This document shows positions 15,610-23,931 of a stretch of DNA of 64,000 nucleotides, piece after piece; the stretch's first letter is position 1, and each line of letters begins with the position of its first letter. Made by a program: the position numbers and the translations under genes. Source of the stretch: Streptomyces fodineus (GTDB taxonomy: Bacteria > Actinomycetota > Actinomycetes > Streptomycetales > Streptomycetaceae). A model generated the notes under the pieces. It worked only from the letters and a program-made list of their open reading frames with translations. It was not told the origin of the DNA and made no database searches. The stretch spans positions 5,580,001 to 5,644,000 of the forward strand of contig NZ_CP017248.1 of assembly GCF_001735805.1 (NCBI RefSeq), in the 5' to 3' direction.

Positions 15610-17943
15610 GTGGTGGATCAGCTGACGCAGCACGATCCGCGGCGGATCGGGCCGTTCGAGGTGCTGGGGCGGCTGGGCGCCGGCGGCATGGGGCTGGTCT
15701 ATCTCGCGCGCTCGGCGTCCGGCCGGCGCGTGGCGATCAAGACGGTGCGCACCGAGCTGGCCGAGGACCAGCTGTTCCGGGTCCGCTTCACCCGTGAGGT
15801 GGAGGCGGCCCGCGCGGTCTCCGGTTTCTACACGGCGGCCGTTGTCGACGCCGACCCGCGCGCCGCCGTGCCCTGGCTGGCCACGGCGTATGTCCCGGCG
15901 CCCTCGCTCGAGGAGATAGTGAACGACTGCGGGCCGCTCCCGGCCCAGGCCGTGCGCTGGCTCGCCGCGGGCGTGGCGGAGGCCCTCCAGTCCATCCACG
16001 GCGCCGGGCTGGTCCACCGCGACCTCAAGCCGTCCAACGTGCTCGTGGTCGAGGACGGCCCCCGGGTGATCGACTTCGGCATCGCCTCCGGGGTCTCCAA
16101 CACCCGGCTGACCATGACGAACGTCGCCGTCGGCACCCCCGCCTACATGTCCCCGGAGCAGGCGAAGGACTCCCGCAGCGTCACCGGCGCCAGCGATGTC
16201 TTCTCGCTCGGCTCCATGCTGGTCTTCGCGGCCACCGGTCACCCGCCCTTCCACGGCGCCAACCCGGTCGAGACCGTCTTCATGCTGCTGCGCGAGGGCC
16301 CGGACCTCACCGGCCTGCCCGACGAGCTGCGCCCGCTCATCGAGGTCTGCATGCAGATGGAGGCCACCGCCCGGCCCACCCCGGCCGACCTCCAGGCCCA
16401 GCTCGCACCCCACCTCTTCGGCTCCGGCTCCGACGACAGCGGCACCGCCTCCGCCTGGCTGCCCGAGAAGGCCGTCGCCCTGATCGAGGCCCGCCGCGGC
16501 GGCCGCCCCGCCGCCAAGCCCGCCCCGGCCCCGGCCGGCGGCCCCAGGAGCGGCGGCCGTGCGGCCGTACCCCCGCCGCCGCCGTACGACCCGTCCGTCG
16601 CCGTCGGCGCTCCCGACATCGGTCCGGTCCGGCTGGCCGGCGCCCAGGTGCCCATCGGCCCCGGCCCGCGCGTCGCCGACGCCCGCGCCGCCGCCGTCAA
16701 GGCACCCCCGCCGGAGGCCGGCCTGGTCGCCAGCTGGTCCCGCCCGCGCCCCGGCGTCGCCGGCGCCGACCCCGCCGCGGCACCCGTCCCGCCCCAGCCC
16801 CCGGAGACCGCGAACGGCTGGCGGCCCTGGCGGTTCCGCATGTCCAACGAGGTCTGGGGCACCCCCGCCGTCGACGGCGACCTGGTCTACGTCACCTCCT
16901 TCGAGGTGCACGCCCTGGACGTGGCCACCGGCAGGCGGCGCTTCAAGACGCGGGACGTCGCCTGGTCCATGGCCGTGGCGGACGGCCGGATCCTTGCCTC
17001 CGACGGCCCGACCCTGTTCGCCCTGGACGCCCGCGAGGGCACCGATCTGTGGCGGCTGTCCACGGACGCCTGGGTCTACTCCCTCAAGGCCGACCACGGC
17101 ACGGTCGTCACCGGCACCCGCGGCGGCGGCGTGCAGGCCTGGGAGGCCGCGAACGGCCAGAAGCTGTGGGAGATCGCCGGCTGCCAGACCGACTTCGAGT
17201 CCCCCGAGGCCGGCCCGCTCGTCCACGACGGCACGGTCTACGTCTGGCAGGACGCCCGGCTGCGCGCCCTGGAGGCCCGCACCGGCGAGGAGCGCTGGTC
17301 GTACCCGGTCGGCGACGCGGCCTCCTGCGGCGGCGTGCCGGTCCGCCTGACCCCCGCCCCCGACGGTTACGTGTACGTCTGCGCCGGCACCCGGGTCCTC
17401 GCCATCGACGCGGCGAGCGGCATGGTCCGCTGGCACTTCGAGGCGCCCGCGGTCTTCCTGTGCCCGCCGGCCTTCGCCCCGGGCCCGGCGGTCACCGGTG
17501 GCGGCCTCTACCTGGCGGACTATCTGGGCACCGTCTACGCCCTGGACGCCACCGACGGCCGTGACCGCTGGCGCATCGCCACGGAGGCCCGCTCGTCCAT
17601 CGAGCCGGTGCTGGTGGCGGCCGGTCACGTCCACGTGGGCAGCGGCAAGGGCCTGTACACCCTGGACGCGGTCACCGGCACGCCCAAGTGGCGCTTCCAG
17701 GCGGGCGGCGACGTCGTGGGCGCCCCCGCGGTGGCGGAGGGCCGTATCCACTTCGGCTCCACCGACCATCTGCTCTACACCCTGAAGTCCGACGACGGCC
17801 GCCTGCGCTGGAAGCTGGCGACGGGCGGCGAGATCACCGGCTCCCCGGTGGTCAAGGACGGCGTGGTGTACGCGTGCAGCAAGGACCGGTGCGTGTACGC
17901 GCTGGACGCGGAGAAGGGGACGGGCACGGCCCGCACGGCGTGA
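15610..17943 (+). CDS. afsK: AfsK, serine/threonine protein kinase with C-terminal PQQ-type beta-propeller
   Basis: 777 residues. The kinase domain (~10-275) has the Gly loop GRLGAGGMGLVYLA, invariant Lys in RRVAIKTV, catalytic loop LVHRDLKPSNV, DFG (VIDFGIASG) and SPEQ. After an Ala/Pro-rich linker, residues ~400-777 hold repeated PQQ-like blades such as VHALDVATGRRRFKTRDVAW and LYTLDAVTGTPKWRFQAGGD. In S. coelicolor AfsK autophosphorylates, is inhibited by KbpA and phosphorylates AfsR, activating afsS and antibiotic production; it also acts at hyphal tips. GTG 15610 follows GGGGAGG; ATG 15571 is less likely. afsR and afsS are 6-9 kb away, with catabolic genes between. Confidence 0.92.
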   Translation: MVDQLTQHDPRRIGPFEVLGRLGAGGMGLVYLARSASGRRVAIKTVRTELAEDQLFRVRFTREVEAARAVSGFYTAAVVDADPRAAVPWLATAYVPAPSLEEIVNDCGPLPAQAVRWLAAGVAEALQSIHGAGLVHRDLKPSNVLVVEDGPRVIDFGIASGVSNTRLTMTNVAVGTPAYMSPEQAKDSRSVTGASDVFSLGSMLVFAATGHPPFHGANPVETVFMLLREGPDLTGLPDELRPLIEVCMQMEATARPTPADLQAQLAPHLFGSGSDDSGTASAWLPEKAVALIEARRGGRPAAKPAPAPAGGPRSGGRAAVPPPPPYDPSVAVGAPDIGPVRLAGAQVPIGPGPRVADARAAAVKAPPPEAGLVASWSRPRPGVAGADPAAAPVPPQPPETANGWRPWRFRMSNEVWGTPAVDGDLVYVTSFEVHALDVATGRRRFKTRDVAWSMAVADGRILASDGPTLFALDAREGTDLWRLSTDAWVYSLKADHGTVVTGTRGGGVQAWEAANGQKLWEIAGCQTDFESPEAGPLVHDGTVYVWQDARLRALEARTGEERWSYPVGDAASCGGVPVRLTPAPDGYVYVCAGTRVLAIDAASGMVRWHFEAPAVFLCPPAFAPGPAVTGGGLYLADYLGTVYALDATDGRDRWRIATEARSSIEPVLVAAGHVHVGSGKGLYTLDAVTGTPKWRFQAGGDVVGAPAVAEGRIHFGSTDHLLYTLKSDDGRLRWKLATGGEITGSPVVKDGVVYACSKDRCVYALDAEKGTGTARTA

Positions 17944-18067
17944 GGGCGCAAGGACGCAAGAGGGATGTGCGACGGCCGTCGTACCGGTGTGTCACGGAAG
18001 GGCTCCAGACGGCGGCCGTCCCAGGGCTGACGCTACCCCGGGTGCGCGTTCCCCGCCACGCGGTCAC

Positions 18068-18844
18068 TCACCGTGTCCGCGGCTCGGTACGGTCCCTGTT
18101 CCCGAACAGCTCCGCCTGCCCCTCGGCCGGCAGATTGCCGAGCGCGATGAGCGAGGGGGCCTGGGCGAACGCCTGGGCCAGGGCCGCCTGTCCGGCTGCC
18201 CACAGCGCCCGCACGGTGCCCTGCACCCCCTTCGGCGGATACCCGGCGATGACGGAGGCACAGCGCACGGCGCCCGCCAACGCCTCACCTTCCTCCGTGA
18301 CTTCCGACACGAGCCCGATCTCGTGGGCCCGCCGCGCGGAGATCCGCTCGGCGGTCCCCATGAGCATCATCCGGGCCGCCTCCCCGTACGGCATCCGGGC
18401 GGCCATCAGCATGGACTCGTAGGCGCTGACCATGCCGTAGGTGGTGTGCGGATCGAAGAAGACGGCCGTCGGATCGGCGACGACGAACTCGCACTCGCCC
18501 AGCAGGTAGAAGGCACCCCCGCAGGCCATCCCGCGTACCGCGGCCACGACCGGCTTCCACAGGTCGTTCGCCTTCGGCCCGACGGCCAGCAGCGGATCGT
18601 CCTGCATGTAGGGCGACGAGGGCTGCGGTACGACGACGTCCCGGTCGATCCCGGTGCAGAACGCCCGCTCCCCGCTCCCGGTGAGCACGACGGCCCGCAC
18701 GGAGTCGTCGAACCGCAACGCCCGCCAGGTCTCCTTGAGTTCGTGAGCCGTGTCCAGGTCGATGGCGTTGAGCCGCTGCGGCCGGTCGAGGGTGACGACG
18801 GCGACCCCGGTGACCTTGTCGGCCTCGACCCGCACGCCGTTCAT
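18068..18844 (-). CDS. Enoyl-CoA hydratase/isomerase family protein
   Basis: 258 residues. Crotonase features include VAVVTLDRPQRLNAIDLDTA, ERAFCTGIDRDV and AAVRGMACGGAFYLLGECEF. The region that normally carries the second catalytic Glu reads FFDPHTTYGMVSAYESMLMA, so the reaction may differ from simple hydration. The ATG at 18844 overlaps the stop of the DUF35 gene as ATGA. It is third gene of a tight operon (thiolase-like, DUF35, crotonase) read from the divergent promoter at 20429-20470. It converges on afsK. Confidence 0.87.
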   Translation of the reverse strand: MNGVRVEADKVTGVAVVTLDRPQRLNAIDLDTAHELKETWRALRFDDSVRAVVLTGSGERAFCTGIDRDVVVPQPSSPYMQDDPLLAVGPKANDLWKPVVAAVRGMACGGAFYLLGECEFVVADPTAVFFDPHTTYGMVSAYESMLMAARMPYGEAARMMLMGTAERISARRAHEIGLVSEVTEEGEALAGAVRCASVIAGYPPKGVQGTVRALWAAGQAALAQAFAQAPSLIALGNLPAEGQAELFGNRDRTEPRTR

Positions 18845-19251
18845 ACGAGCACCCACCGGGGCAGCCCGCCGTCGCCGAAGACGACCTGGACCCGGGCGCC
18901 GATCCTGAGCCTTTGTGGATCCAGGGAGTTGAGGGGCGCGCCGGCGTGGGTGACCAGATTCCCGACCAGCCGTATGCGCGGCGCGTCCTCCAGCTCCACC
19001 ACGACGACGTTGTACGGCGCCTGTTCCGCGTAGCCGGGCAGGAGGGGCGGATGCGGCACGACGTACGACCAGATCCGTCCGCGCCCGCCGGTGAGCCGCC
19101 ACTCGCTCGCGAAGGACTGGCAATGCGGGCAGCAAGGGCGGGGCGGGAAGCGGGGTTCGTGGCAGTCGCCGCAGGCCTGGACGCGCAGTTCACCCCGGGC
19201 GGCGTACTCCCAGAACGGGGCGCCGGCGGTGTCGGTGACGGGGTTCAGCAT
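18841..19251 (-). CDS. Zn-ribbon/OB-fold protein (DUF35), partner of the adjacent thiolase-like enzyme
   Basis: 136 residues. Zinc-ribbon CxxC pairs appear at VQACGDCHEPRFPPRPCCPHC (near residues 31-51), followed by the OB-fold (GRIWSYVVPHPPLLPGYAEQ; VVVELEDAPRIRLVGNLV). It lies two bases from the thiolase-like gene and overlaps the crotonase gene by four bases. The DUF35/thiolase-like adjacency is the arrangement of Ltp2-type aldolases, in which DUF35 is needed for activity. This is the stronger of the two such pairs in the window because the genes are contiguous. Confidence 0.9.
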   Translation of the reverse strand: MLNPVTDTAGAPFWEYAARGELRVQACGDCHEPRFPPRPCCPHCQSFASEWRLTGGRGRIWSYVVPHPPLLPGYAEQAPYNVVVVELEDAPRIRLVGNLVTHAGAPLNSLDPQRLRIGARVQVVFGDGGLPRWVLV

Positions 19252-19253
19252 GA

Positions 19254-20408
19254 TCAGCTCCTGAGCAGGAGAGCGGAGGTGGGCACGCCCTCACCGGCCG
19301 TGACCAGACAGGTGGCGGCACCGGGCACCTGGGCGGTACTGGTGCCGCGCAGCTGCTTCACCCCTTCGTTGACGAGGTTGAAGCCGTGCACATAGGCCTC
19401 GCTGAGCCCGCCGCCGCTGGTGTTGAGGGGGAGCCGCCCGCCGATCTCCAGGGCCCCTCCCTCGGTGAAGGCGCCCCCTTCCCCCCGCCCGCAGAAGCCG
19501 TACCCCTCCAGCGAGAGCGGGATGAGGACGCTGAAGGCGTCATAGATCTGCGCCACGTCGACGTCCTCCGGCGTGAAGTCGGCGTGTTTCCACAAGTGCC
19601 GGGCGGCCGTCCAGGAGGGCCCGGTGAGGGGGTCGTCGTTCCAGTAGTTGACCATGCCGTGGTGCTGGGCGGGCAGCCCCTGGGCGGCGGAGTGGACGTA
19701 CACGGGTCTCCTGGCGCAGTCCCGGGCGCGTTCCCTGGACACGAGGACACAGGCGAGGGCCCCGTCGGTCTCCAGGCAGTTGTCGAAGAGGCAGAGCGGC
19801 TCGCTGATCCAGCGGGAGGTCATGTACATCTCGCGGGTGAGCGGCCGTTCGTACATGACGGCCGCCGGATTCTGGTTGGCGCGGTTGCGGCAGGCGAGGG
19901 CGACGTTGAAGAGGTGGTCGCGGGTGGCGCCGTACTCGTGCATGTACCGCCGTGCCAGCATGGCGATCTCGTCGGCGGGCCGGAGCAGCCCGAAGGGCCG
20001 GGTCCACTGGGCCGGAGTGGGCAGCTGTACGGCGGTGTTCGTCCAGGGCCGGGGCCCGCTGCCCCGCTTCCGTGACCGCCAGGCGACGCCGACCGTGGCC
20101 TGCCCCGAGGCGATGGCGGCGGCGAGATGGGCGACGGTGGCACAGGAACCGCCGCCGCCGTACCCGACCTTGCTGAAGAAGGTGAGATCCCCGAACCCGA
20201 CGGCCTTCGCGAGCTCGACCTCGTCGGTCTCCTCCATGGTGTAGGAGGCGAGTGCGTCGACCTCACCGGGCGCGATCCCCGCGTCGTCGAGCGCGGCGAG
20301 CACGGCCCGGCAGGCAAGCGTCTTCTCGTCCTCCGCGAGCTGCCTGGCGAACGGGGTCTGTCCGATCCCGACGATGGCGGTGGCGTCCTTGAGCCCGGTT
20401 GCTGCCAT
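19254..20408 (-). CDS. Thiolase-like (Ltp2-type) enzyme
   Basis: 384 residues of thiolase fold (TAIVGIGQTPFARQLAEDEK; FGRGEGGAFTEGG-like segment; GGRLPLNTSGGGLSEAYVHG). The nucleophile region reads GYGGGGSCATVAHLAAAIAS. By length alignment to the conserved helix, the Cys is about three residues out of register with the thiolase nucleophile, so thiolysis is doubtful. With its DUF35 neighbour it is best read as a retro-aldolase or lipid-transfer-type protein acting on a hydroxyacyl-CoA. ATG 20408 has GAGGGGG upstream. It is the first gene of a three-gene operon and shares a symmetric divergent promoter with the acyl-CoA ligase at 20493. Confidence 0.86.
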   Translation of the reverse strand: MAATGLKDATAIVGIGQTPFARQLAEDEKTLACRAVLAALDDAGIAPGEVDALASYTMEETDEVELAKAVGFGDLTFFSKVGYGGGGSCATVAHLAAAIASGQATVGVAWRSRKRGSGPRPWTNTAVQLPTPAQWTRPFGLLRPADEIAMLARRYMHEYGATRDHLFNVALACRNRANQNPAAVMYERPLTREMYMTSRWISEPLCLFDNCLETDGALACVLVSRERARDCARRPVYVHSAAQGLPAQHHGMVNYWNDDPLTGPSWTAARHLWKHADFTPEDVDVAQIYDAFSVLIPLSLEGYGFCGRGEGGAFTEGGALEIGGRLPLNTSGGGLSEAYVHGFNLVNEGVKQLRGTSTAQVPGAATCLVTAGEGVPTSALLLRS

Positions 20409-20428
20409 GGCGTCCCCCTCACGGCGTC

Positions 20429-20443
20429 CTGACAGTGCGTCAG
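20429..20443. promoter_or_regulatory. 15-bp palindromic operator, copy 7 (minus-strand promoter)
   Basis: CTGACAGTGCGTCAG. Read on the minus strand it is TAATCTGACGCACTGTCAG, with -10 TAATCT merging into the operator that controls the thiolase-like/DUF35/crotonase operon. Confidence 0.78.
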
Positions 20444-20455
20444 ATTACAGCTAAT

Positions 20456-20470
20456 CTGACGGACAGTCAG
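20456..20470. promoter_or_regulatory. 15-bp palindromic operator, copy 8 (plus-strand promoter)
   Basis: CTGACGGACAGTCAG preceded by TAAT, giving TAATCTGACGGACAGTCAG on the plus strand. It mirrors copy 7 about the centre ATTACAGCTAAT, so the two -10 hexamers point outward, each ending in its own operator. It drives the acyl-CoA ligase gene. Confidence 0.78.
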
Positions 20471-20492
20471 CTGCGTGTACAGGGGGCCTGTG

Positions 20493-22091
20493 ATGAGCGA
20501 CTGGGACACCATCCCCGACCTGGTCCGGTGGTCGGCCGGGCGGTACGCGGACACCGAGGCCGTGGTCGAGGGCCGCACGAGGATCACGTACGCCGAACTC
20601 GGTGCGCGGGTGGAGCGCGCGGCGGCGGCCTGCCTGGCGAGCGGGGCGCGGGCCGGCGACCGGGTGGCGGTCTGGGCCCCGAACTCCCTGGACTGGATCG
20701 TCTCGGCCCTCGGCGCGGTGACGGCGGGCGCGGTCCTGGTGCCGCTCAACACCCGCTTCAAGGGCGCGGAGGCGGCGGACGTACTGCGCCGCAGCGGGGC
20801 GAGGCTGCTGTTCGTGACGGGCACGTTCCTGGGCACGTCGTATGTGGCGTCCCTGCGCCGGGCGGCGGGGGAGGGGGCTGCGACGGGCCCGGGTCCACTG
20901 CCCGGCCTGCCGGAACTCCGGCAGGTGGTGGTCCTGTCGGAGGACGCGCCACCGGACTTCCGCACGTGGAAGGACTTCCTGGCGGGAGGGGAGGGTGTGT
21001 CGCCAGCCCAAGTGCGCATGCGAGCAGGGGAGTTGGAAGGCGGGGCGCTGTCGGACATCATCTACACGTCGGGTACGACGGGCCGCCCCAAGGGCGCGAT
21101 GATCACGCACGAGCAGACCCTGCGGGCGTACGACATCTGGGCGGACCTGGCGGGACTGCGGGTCGGTGACCGCTACTTGATCGTCAACCCCTTCTTCCAC
21201 ACCTTCGGCTACAAGGCCGGGGTGATCGCCTGCCTGATGCGGGGGGCGACGATGATCCCGCAGCCGGTGTTCAACGTGGAGACGGCGCTGGCGAACATAG
21301 CGGCGGAGCGAGTGTCGGTCCTGCCGGGCCCGCCGACGCTCCACCAGTCATTGCTGGACCACCCCTCCCGGGACGCCCACGACCTCTCGGCGCTGCGGCT
21401 GGTGGTGACGGGCGCGGCGGTGGTGCCGTTGCGGCTGGTGGAGCGGCTGAGGGGGGAGCTGGGGGTGGAGACGGTCCTCACGGCCTACGGCCTCTCGGAG
21501 GCGAGCGGCATCGTCACGATGTGCCGGCGCGGCGACGACCCGTCGGTGATCGCGTCGACGTCGGGGCGGCCGATCCCCGGCACGGAGGTGAGGGTGGTGG
21601 ACGCCTTTGGCGCTCCGGTGCCCACCGGCACACCGGGCGAGGTCCTGGTCCGCGGCTTCAACGTCATGCGCGGCTACTACGAGGACACGGGGGCCACCTC
21701 CGAAGTGATCTCCGCGGAGGGCTGGCTGAGCACGGGTGACGTGGGCGTCCTGGACAAGGCGGGCAATCTGTGCATCACGGACCGTATCAAGGACATGTTC
21801 ATCGTCGGCGGCTTCAACGCCTACCCGGCGGAGATAGAGCAACTGCTGGACACCCACCCGGATGTGCGGGAGGCGGCCGTGATCGGCGTCCCGGACGCAC
21901 GGCTGGGAGAGGTCGCCAAGGCGTTCGTGGTGCGCAGGCCGGGCTCGACCCTGACCTCGGACGACCTGATCGCCTGGTCCCGCCGCGAGATGGCGAACTA
22001 CAAGGTGCCGAGAATGGTCGAGTTCGTGGCGGAACTGCCGCGTAATGCGAGCGGGAAGGTGATCAAGGGGGTTCTGCGGGGCCTGATGTGA
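20493..22091 (+). CDS. AMP-forming acyl-CoA ligase (FadD3-like)
   Basis: 532 residues. All adenylation motifs are present: IIYTSGTTGRPKGAMITHEQ (A3), YGLSEASG (A5), WLSTGDVG (A7), DRIKDMFIVGGFNAYPAEIE (A8) and the catalytic Lys in NASGKVIKGVL (A10). It activates a carboxylate via acyl-AMP to an acyl-CoA. The family includes mycobacterial FadD3, which activates the steroid-ring remnant HIP, and medium-chain or aromatic acid ligases; the substrate cannot be fixed from sequence alone. ATG 20493 has GGGGG upstream. It is divergent from the thiolase-like operon, with mirror-image operators between. Confidence 0.88.
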   Translation: MSDWDTIPDLVRWSAGRYADTEAVVEGRTRITYAELGARVERAAAACLASGARAGDRVAVWAPNSLDWIVSALGAVTAGAVLVPLNTRFKGAEAADVLRRSGARLLFVTGTFLGTSYVASLRRAAGEGAATGPGPLPGLPELRQVVVLSEDAPPDFRTWKDFLAGGEGVSPAQVRMRAGELEGGALSDIIYTSGTTGRPKGAMITHEQTLRAYDIWADLAGLRVGDRYLIVNPFFHTFGYKAGVIACLMRGATMIPQPVFNVETALANIAAERVSVLPGPPTLHQSLLDHPSRDAHDLSALRLVVTGAAVVPLRLVERLRGELGVETVLTAYGLSEASGIVTMCRRGDDPSVIASTSGRPIPGTEVRVVDAFGAPVPTGTPGEVLVRGFNVMRGYYEDTGATSEVISAEGWLSTGDVGVLDKAGNLCITDRIKDMFIVGGFNAYPAEIEQLLDTHPDVREAAVIGVPDARLGEVAKAFVVRRPGSTLTSDDLIAWSRREMANYKVPRMVEFVAELPRNASGKVIKGVLRGLM

Positions 22092-22285
22092 GCGGGTTCA
22101 CCTTGACGCCCTGTCGATCATCTGATGTGAGTCAGATCTCGTTGTGGGTGCACGGCGGGTCTGCCTAGCCTGCGGAGGTCCGCATCAGACGGACTCCGCC
22201 GCCGGAACGCCGAGTCATGCGGGGACCCGACAGTGGTCCGAGCGGGACAGCTCACCTCGCAGGCGTCGCAAGAAAGCCCCCCACC

Positions 22286-23452
22286 ATGCGCCTTTCCGTC
22301 TCCCCTGCCCGCGTGGGCGTGGTCGGCACAGCCGCCGCGCTGCTGCTCCTGCCGCTCGCCAACCGGGCCGACGCCGCCACCTCCGTCACCCAGGACCGGC
22401 TGACCCCGACCGCGATGACCGCGGGCGTCGCCACCTCGGCCCAGCTGACCGTGCACGCGGCCGGTTGCTTCACCGCCAAGACCCTCGGTGTCGGCGTGCG
22501 GGACGCGGCCGGCAAGAACCTCGACTTCCCGGGCAACGCCTCGAATGTCCGAATATGCCCGAGCGGTGCGCGCTTCACCAGCGCCCGCCGCGCGTTGCCG
22601 GCCGGGGCGTACACGATCTTCGGCTTCTGGCGGGACTCCGGCGGAGCCTGGCACAACCTGCCGTCGCACCGGCTGACCGTCACCTCGGGCTCGACCACTC
22701 CGGCCCCGACGGCCACACCGACCCCGACCCCGACCCCGTCGCCGTCCGGTGGCGGCGGCTCGCCGATCGCGGGCAAGTCCGTGGTCTGGTCGGACGACTT
22801 CTCGGGCGGCATCGCCTGGGGCTCGAAGTGGGTCGGCGACAAGTCCTCGTCCTACCACTACGGCAACCACAACCCGGACGACAACAAGCTCGACTGGCTG
22901 GACCCGGGCGACGTCACGGGCTCGAACGGCGTCGCCACGTTCACCGCCCAGCCCTCCTCGCACACCCTGGAGAACGGCAAGCGGGCCTGGACCACGGGTC
23001 TGCTCACCACCGAGGGCTCCAGCGAGGGCTTCAAGGTGAGGACCGGTGACTACGCCGAGACGCGGGTCAAGCTGCCCTCCGGCACCGGCGCCTGGCCGGC
23101 CCTGTGGACCTGGAAGGACGGCAACGGCGAGATCGACTCCTTCGAGTACCACCCGGACCACCCCAACGTGCTGGAGCTGACCAACCACGTCACCTCCGGC
23201 TCCGCCGACTACGCCGACTCCGGCGCGGTCCGGCCCGGACAGTGGGTCACCATCGGCACCCATTACGGCGCCAACTCGGTGGACTGGTACGTCGACGGGC
23301 GGAAGGTCTACTCCGACGGCCACGGCGTGGGCAGCAACTTCTCCGCGTACCTGATCCTCAACCTGTCGGTCAGCGCCGGCAAGTACCACCCCGCGCCCAC
23401 CGGCTCGGCACCGCTCACCATGCAGGCGGACTGCGTGAAGGTGTACCGCTGA
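22286..23452 (+). CDS. Secreted glycoside hydrolase family 16 (beta-glucanase-type)
   Basis: 388 residues. A Sec signal peptide (VGVVGTAAALLLLPLANRAD, cleavage near ADA-A) leads to a ~110-residue Ig-like N-terminal domain, a Thr/Pro linker and the GH16 jelly roll from about residue 165. The catalytic motif is GNGEIDSFEYHPDHP (nucleophile and acid/base Glu of ExDxxE), with WPALWTWKDG just before it. It would cleave beta-1,3- or mixed-linked glucans, or a related polysaccharide, outside the cell. No palindromic operator of the catabolic type is attached. It converges on afsS across a strong terminator. Confidence 0.88.
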   Translation: MRLSVSPARVGVVGTAAALLLLPLANRADAATSVTQDRLTPTAMTAGVATSAQLTVHAAGCFTAKTLGVGVRDAAGKNLDFPGNASNVRICPSGARFTSARRALPAGAYTIFGFWRDSGGAWHNLPSHRLTVTSGSTTPAPTATPTPTPTPSPSGGGGSPIAGKSVVWSDDFSGGIAWGSKWVGDKSSSYHYGNHNPDDNKLDWLDPGDVTGSNGVATFTAQPSSHTLENGKRAWTTGLLTTEGSSEGFKVRTGDYAETRVKLPSGTGAWPALWTWKDGNGEIDSFEYHPDHPNVLELTNHVTSGSADYADSGAVRPGQWVTIGTHYGANSVDWYVDGRKVYSDGHGVGSNFSAYLILNLSVSAGKYHPAPTGSAPLTMQADCVKVYR

Positions 23453-23532
23453 TCAGCCCTCGAGCGCCCCGAGGAAGGCGGTCCAGGCGAGGGGCCGGAA
23501 GAGGAGTTGGCGGAGCCCCCCGGACACGCCTG

Positions 23533-23567
23533 GGCCGCGACGGCTCCCCCTCGGCGCCGTCGCGGCC
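23533..23567. terminator. Terminator hairpin between GH16 and afsS
   Basis: Arms 23533-23544 (GGCCGCGACGGC) and 23556-23567 are perfectly complementary over 12 bp with an 11-base loop. It lies between converging genes, with no T-tract, as is common in Streptomyces. Confidence 0.8.
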
Positions 23568-23591
23568 GGTCCCCCGTGGTGGAAGAGGCCG

Positions 23592-23762
23592 TCAGGCCTT
23601 CTCGTCGGTGGCGTGAGAGTTGTCCGGCGTCACTTCGGCGCCGGCCTCGCCGCCGGCCAGCGTGGTGATCTTCGCCGGCTCGATGGTGGCGTGGCTGTTC
23701 AGCGTGGTCACCTCGGACGCCTCGGTGTTCGCCGCTGCCGCGGGCGTGGTTTCGTTGCTCAT
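23592..23762 (-). CDS. afsS: AfsS (AfsR2), small regulatory protein
   Basis: 56 residues, beginning MSNETTPAAAANTEASEV. The pentapeptide NSHAT occurs twice (residues 22-26 and 49-53), each after a short Thr/Pro segment, and TTL occurs twice (residues 19-21 and 33-35). No hydrophobic segment is present. A strong Shine-Dalgarno AGGGGAG lies seven bases before the ATG. In S. coelicolor afsS is a ~60-residue protein encoded just downstream of afsR in the same direction; AfsR activates its transcription and it stimulates actinorhodin and undecylprodigiosin synthesis. Size, internal repeats and position directly after AfsR support the assignment. Its molecular action is not understood. Confidence 0.85.
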   Translation of the reverse strand: MSNETTPAAAANTEASEVTTLNSHATIEPAKITTLAGGEAGAEVTPDNSHATDEKA

Positions 23763-23931
23763 GACTCTGCTCCCCTGAAAGTACGTTGCGGTGCGCTGGA
23801 AGCTCCCCGTCCGGCAGCTCCCCCGAGGGCCGCCGGACGAGTGCCTCCGGGCCGCTACACCTTACGGTGCGGCCGTCGGTCGCCCGCCTGCCCCCCCGAC
23901 GCGACGGATCGACACCAACGACAGTGCCGTG

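Noticed and set aside
22122..22135. CTGATGTGAGTCAG upstream of the GH16 gene as a further regulon operator
   Set aside because: The spacing is one base shorter (14 bp) and an arm base differs; the gene is a secreted glucanase unrelated to the catabolic set.
23592..23762. Small repeated-motif gene as a RiPP precursor or a secreted pheromone for the TPR regulator
   Set aside because: No modification enzyme, protease or signal peptide is nearby, and its position after afsR and size identify it as afsS.
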